Shown one piece after another: positions 60,660-64,000 of a stretch of DNA of 64,000 nt. The DNA is taken from contig JAZQUS010000102.1 of assembly GCA_045631445.1 (NCBI GenBank), positions 1 to 64,000 of the forward strand. The letters are read 5' to 3'. A program made the translations under genes and the position numbers. Source of the DNA: RGIG4608 sp045631445. Lineage in GTDB: Bacteria; Bacillota; Clostridia; Oscillospirales; CAG-272. The notes beneath the pieces are model-generated. The model saw nothing but the letters and a program-made list of their open reading frames with translations, ran no database searches and was not told where the DNA came from. Position 1 is the first letter of the stretch, and each line of letters starts with the position of its first letter.

Positions 60660-61982
60660 TTAGTGAATTGTTATATCGTCGATGGAAACAACCATAATCT
60701 GATAGCTGCCGTTATAAACGTCAACTATACCCTTAACGTCAATGGTTTTTCCTCTAAATGCATCAGCAGTTACAGCTGTTCCGTCTGCATATTTAAGAAC
60801 AGTTGTTCTAACTTCGATTTTCTTTCCATCCACTTCGCAAGTAATTGTCATAGCACCGTCGCTATCACCACCGTTATGAGTAGTGTAAATGCTTTTAACA
60901 ACAAGATTGCTCATAGAAATCGTAGTGTTAAGTGCAAGCTGTGCATATGAGAACTCTTTTTCGATTTGCTCATTTTCTTCATCGAAGATTGTGAGTGTTT
61001 TAGTGGAGAAGAAGGTTTCTGCAGTTGTGGGAACAAAAGCTGCGGAATGTCCAGTGCTGATCAAAGCAAGGTTATTAGGATTATCGGGCTCACGTCTTCT
61101 ATAAGAAAGACCTGAAATCTGATAAATATCACCGGCTTCGTAATATTGAACTGTACCAACAATCTTAACCTTATTTCCAACCTTAATTATATTAAGACCG
61201 TATCCGTCAAGATTATAGCCCTTGTAGCAGGTAACACCGTGATACATACCCGTTTCCTCGGAATATGCTTCAACATAAATGCTACCACCGTCATCCTTGG
61301 TTACGACGCCTTCAAATGAAACCTTGCATCCCTCATATGCTTCGATATTACAAGCAAGCTCCAATACCGTAAGGGGAATAGGATCATCATAGAAGAAATC
61401 GGGGTCGGTTTTATCAGAATAAACGTAGAGCTTGAGATTTTTGGCCTGATCAATAGCCTTGCCGCAAATCTCACCGTAGGAGTTTTGTGTAGAGTTAGAA
61501 GCAATAGCAAGACCTTCCTGGAGGATTTCGATATTAAGGTTACGGTAATCCGTCATATCGGCGGTTTTATACCAAACCCAAACAAGGTATCTTTCTCCTG
61601 TGGAGTCTGCATTCCAAGTATTAGTGTCGCTTTCAATAATTATTGAAACGGCATTTTCGAGCTTGCTTCTTGTGAAACTTGAGGCAGCTTTGCCCCATTC
61701 TTCAATAGCACCCGTAGATTCGGGAGTGTTGATGGCAAGATATCTTGCCTTCAACACGCCGTTATCACTAATGCTATTAGGAACATAAAAGTGTGTTGTA
61801 TCTCCATCAACGTATTGCTTAACAGTAACCTCTTGTGTAAGTCTGCCGGAGTTAAGGTCGAGCTTAACCTGAGCAACAAAATCGGTTTTCTTAATTTCAC
61901 CCGAATCCTTACAAGAAATGAGGGAAGTGATAGCAATGCATATCAAGAGAAACAAGCTTAATATTCTAAAAGCTTTATTCAT
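60660..61982 (-). CDS. Secreted staphylococcal nuclease-like lipoprotein with OB-fold domains
   Basis: A 440-residue lipoprotein (lipobox LISC, C24). Residues about 50-180 are a thermonuclease domain: YVDGDTTHFYV (D61 as the calcium Asp), KARYLAINTPES (R80 and E88 as the catalytic Arg35/Glu43 equivalents), WGKAASSFTRSKLENA, GERYLVWVW (R131 as Arg87) and ILQEGLAIA. The second calcium aspartate is replaced by N85, a change also seen in some other family members. Residues about 205-300 and 335-440 look like two OB folds. It should cleave DNA and RNA outside the cell. It lies between an ABC binding-protein gene and the OB-fold lipoproteins, probably co-transcribed. The ribosome-binding site is weak. 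Confidence 0.88.
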   Translation of the reverse strand: MNKAFRILSLFLLICIAITSLISCKDSGEIKKTDFVAQVKLDLNSGRLTQEVTVKQYVDGDTTHFYVPNSISDNGVLKARYLAINTPESTGAIEEWGKAASSFTRSKLENAVSIIIESDTNTWNADSTGERYLVWVWYKTADMTDYRNLNIEILQEGLAIASNSTQNSYGEICGKAIDQAKNLKLYVYSDKTDPDFFYDDPIPLTVLELACNIEAYEGCKVSFEGVVTKDDGGSIYVEAYSEETGMYHGVTCYKGYNLDGYGLNIIKVGNKVKIVGTVQYYEAGDIYQISGLSYRRREPDNPNNLALISTGHSAAFVPTTAETFFSTKTLTIFDEENEQIEKEFSYAQLALNTTISMSNLVVKSIYTTHNGGDSDGAMTITCEVDGKKIEVRTTVLKYADGTAVTADAFRGKTIDVKGIVDVYNGSYQIMVVSIDDITIH

Positions 61983-62027
61983 AATACTTTTGAAACTTTA
62001 TTTATTAAATAACTAATTTTGATATAA

Positions 62028-63443
62028 TTATTCGCCAATAGCGCCCTTGCAGTCAGCAACTGCGTTACTAAACAATTTGTCAATCATTGCATCTCTATCA
62101 GCAGCAGGAGTTGTCTGCCAGTTAACCATAGCTGCCTGAAGAAGCTCACCAACTGCATCACGTGCGTCGGAAGAACCGTTGAATGCGGGAGATGTGTAGT
62201 AGTAATCTGCCTGTTCAAGACAAACCTTAGCGGAAAGAGCTGCAACAAACTCACCGCCGTCAGCACTTGCCAAGAAATCAGCATAAAGAGGATCGTCAGC
62301 TACGGACTTAAGAACAGGAACGTAACCGGAAGCTTCACCGAATTCTGCCTGGAAGGATACGTTTGTTGTGAGGAACTTCATGAAGAGCCAAGTTGCTTCT
62401 ACAACTGCGGGATCCTTATCATAGAACATGCAAAGAGAAGGACCCTGAGAGATAACCTTCTTGTTATCAGCATTTGCCTGAGGAATGGATGTGATACCTA
62501 CTTCGAAGGGATATTCGCCATTAACCTTAGCAGGTCTCTGGTGAGTAGCACCTGCAGAAGAACCGATTGACATATATGATCTCTGCTTGGGTGTGCCATC
62601 TTCATTAACACCCTGTTCAACGAAAAGACCGGATGTGTATGAACCGTAAATTTCCTGAGTTGTTACGTAACCCTTTTCGTGCCAATCAGCAAATCTCTTA
62701 ACGAATGCTTTGTTTACATCATTATTAAAGAGGAAGTGGTTACCGTCCTGAGCGGATGTGTAAGGACTACCGAGCTGCTCGCACATGGTGATGAACCAGT
62801 TAGATTCTGAGTCATAACCGAGAGGAATGCAACCAGGATCGATTTCAAGAATCTTTGCGCAAAGAGCTTCCATTTCATCCCAAGTTGTGGGAGGAGTAAG
62901 GTCGTGCTCTTCAAAGAATGTCTTGTTGTAGTAAAGAACCTCTGTTGATTTGGACATAGGAAGTGTGTACATAAGACCGTCACCGAACTGTCTTCCTTCT
63001 TCATAGTAAGCAGGAATAAAGTCAGCAATCTGTTCAGCAGTAAGACCAAGAATTTCGGTTGTACCATCAGCTCTTGTTATTTCCTTTGTGCTGCTAATGT
63101 AATCGTCAAGTGTAACTACTGCACCTGCAAGGTTGTACATTGCAACGTGGTCAGGGTAGCAGTAAGCAATGTTGGGCTGATTGCCAACAGTAAGCTGAGT
63201 TTTGATCTTGTCACGAACGTCGTCGTAACCACCCTCTTGAGAGTGAGTGATCTTGATGTGGGGATAAAGAGCTTCGAATTCTTTAACATACTCGTCAAGA
63301 ACTGCACGAAGGTTAGCACCCATTGTGTGATAGAAAACTACTTCGATTCTGCCGTCGTCAGGTTTCTTGTCATTACATGCTGTAAGAGCAAGCACGCTAA
63401 GAATCATAACTAAAACGAGGGCAAGTGAGAGAAATTTTTTCAT
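62028..63443 (-). CDS. Sugar-type ABC transporter solute-binding lipoprotein (UgpB-like)
   Basis: Start placed at MKKFLSLALVLVMIL (63443), a typical lipoprotein signal; the ATG at 63464 would give an unusual N-terminus. A 471-residue family 1 binding protein (lipobox LTAC), with VVFYHTMGANLRAVLDEYVK, AYCYPDHVAMYNLAG, YYNKTFFEEHDLTPPTTWDE and ATWLFMKFLTT, like UgpB and MalE-type proteins. It partners the permease encoded upstream (edge of the window). The ligand is not visible; family knowledge suggests a sugar or glycerol phosphate, context (nuclease next door) leaves room for a nucleotide-derived ligand. Confidence 0.9.
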   Translation of the reverse strand: MKKFLSLALVLVMILSVLALTACNDKKPDDGRIEVVFYHTMGANLRAVLDEYVKEFEALYPHIKITHSQEGGYDDVRDKIKTQLTVGNQPNIAYCYPDHVAMYNLAGAVVTLDDYISSTKEITRADGTTEILGLTAEQIADFIPAYYEEGRQFGDGLMYTLPMSKSTEVLYYNKTFFEEHDLTPPTTWDEMEALCAKILEIDPGCIPLGYDSESNWFITMCEQLGSPYTSAQDGNHFLFNNDVNKAFVKRFADWHEKGYVTTQEIYGSYTSGLFVEQGVNEDGTPKQRSYMSIGSSAGATHQRPAKVNGEYPFEVGITSIPQANADNKKVISQGPSLCMFYDKDPAVVEATWLFMKFLTTNVSFQAEFGEASGYVPVLKSVADDPLYADFLASADGGEFVAALSAKVCLEQADYYYTSPAFNGSSDARDAVGELLQAAMVNWQTTPAADRDAMIDKLFSNAVADCKGAIGE

Positions 63444-63512
63444 TGGTTTTGTCCGTCCTTTCATTAATGAAAAATTTTATTTATTATTGCCTTTCGGCTA
63501 ATAACCATTAGA

Positions 63513-64000
63513 TTATCCTTTGATACCACTTCGTGATACACCCTTCATGATATATTTTCTAAAGAAAAGGAATACCATAAAGAGAGGAATAGATACCATT
63601 GCAACGGCAGCCATCTGTACGGGATAGTTAACCATATCTACAGCACCATCAACAGAGTAATCACCGCCACGAATACCGTTTGTTACCAAAAGGAAATTGT
63701 CGTCTTCGATAACGAGGTTGGGCCATACGTATGTGTTCCAAGCACCCATCATTTTAAGAATTGTGATGGAAATGATTGTTGGAAGAGCAAGGGGAATCAT
63801 AACCTTCCAAAGATACTTAATATCACTTACGCCGTCAACCTTAGCAGCAAGATATAATTCATTTGGAATTTGCAAGAAGTTCTGCCTTAAAAGATAAATA
63901 TAGAACGTACTTACAAGGAAAGGCACAATAAGAATTGTGAATCCCCATTTATCAGTATTGCCCCAACCAAACTTAAATACAGTTTGATAGTTGGTAATCG
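63513..64000 (-). CDS. Sugar ABC transporter permease, MalG/UgpE type, N-terminus cut by window edge
   Basis: The reading frame is open from the right edge (ITNYQTVFKFGWGNTDKWGF, directly followed by TILIVPFLVSTFYIYLLRQ) to the stop at 63513; an internal Met at 63926 is not the start. The EAA loop is NELYLAAKVDGVSDIKYLWKV with MIPLALP, and the C-terminus ends KYIMKGVSRSGIKG, as in UgpE/MalG permeases. It is encoded 69 bases upstream of the binding protein. Confidence 0.9.
   Translation of the reverse strand, partial: ITNYQTVFKFGWGNTDKWGFTILIVPFLVSTFYIYLLRQNFLQIPNELYLAAKVDGVSDIKYLWKVMIPLALPTIISITILKMMGAWNTYVWPNLVIEDDNFLLVTNGIRGGDYSVDGAVDMVNYPVQMAAVAMVSIPLFMVFLFFRKYIMKGVSRSGIKG

Noticed and set aside
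1..64000. tRNA, rRNA, CRISPR arrays, integrases and insertion sequences
   Set aside because: I looked in the intergenic stretches on both strands and saw no cloverleaf with a conserved T-loop, no rRNA motifs, no regularly spaced repeats and no transposase or integrase motifs.

Overview
The window reads as part of the chromosome of a low-GC Bacillota (Clostridia-like, probably gut or rumen) that lives on plant polysaccharide and host or dietary debris. The signs are strong GGAGG ribosome-binding sites, consensus sigma-A promoters, many lipobox lipoproteins with short Clostridia-type signals, CUT1 sugar ABC transporters of the LplB/LplC type, uronate catabolism, glycoside hydrolases, BspA-type leucine-rich repeats and RHS debris. 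I see no rRNA, tRNA, CRISPR array, phage or intact insertion sequence. The species cannot be named from sequence alone.

Left part (1-23 kb): pectin and sugar use. An AraC regulator with an AEC-family permease (minus strand) diverges from uxaB-uxaA-uxaC (tagaturonate reductase, altronate dehydratase, uronate isomerase). A convergent 13-gene minus-strand operon (18.9 to 6.0 kb) carries two LplB/LplC-type permeases, a very long solute-binding lipoprotein, two MsmK-type ATPases, a GH28 polygalacturonase, a GH105 unsaturated-uronyl hydrolase, a TIM-barrel isomerase and five uncharacterised small membrane proteins. It should import and trim pectin fragments that feed the uxa genes. A GH3 beta-glucosidase lies divergent to it. 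Next comes a cobalamin riboswitch with an attenuator in front of a DUF4430 lipoprotein and an ECF S-component: a probable corrinoid uptake unit, followed by an AlkD-type glycosylase.

Middle part (23.8-37.5 kb): a BspA-like lipoprotein gene sits between two broken RHS-core fragments, one of which contains a consensus promoter pointing at it. Beside it is a TetM/EF-G-like GTPase fused to a C-terminal YacP/Rae1-type NYN nuclease domain, to me the most striking protein in the window. Then come LiaF/DUF4097/YgjP genes, a membrane-anchored secreted endonuclease I with a small lipoprotein, and housekeeping genes (PspC, UPF0316, MmcQ, flavin reductase, a HAM1-like pyrophosphatase).

Right part (35-64 kb): GH2 beta-galactosidase, a GPH symporter with a GH36 alpha-galactosidase, a condensation-like acyltransferase with DUF6320, an HD hydrolase, peptidase T, thymidine kinase, exonuclease III, a lipoprotein that looks like a barnase-family RNase, an M32 carboxypeptidase, a TetR-controlled ABC-2 exporter, a HAD phosphatase, two tandem DHH phosphoesterases and SurE. 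Convergent to these is a minus-strand run: a sugar-type ABC permease and binding protein, a secreted staphylococcal-nuclease-type lipoprotein with OB folds, and two large modular OB-fold lipoproteins. Together with EndI, the barnase-like RNase, NrnA-like DHH enzymes, SurE and Tdk this suggests an investment in capturing and recycling extracellular nucleic acid. That link is my inference.
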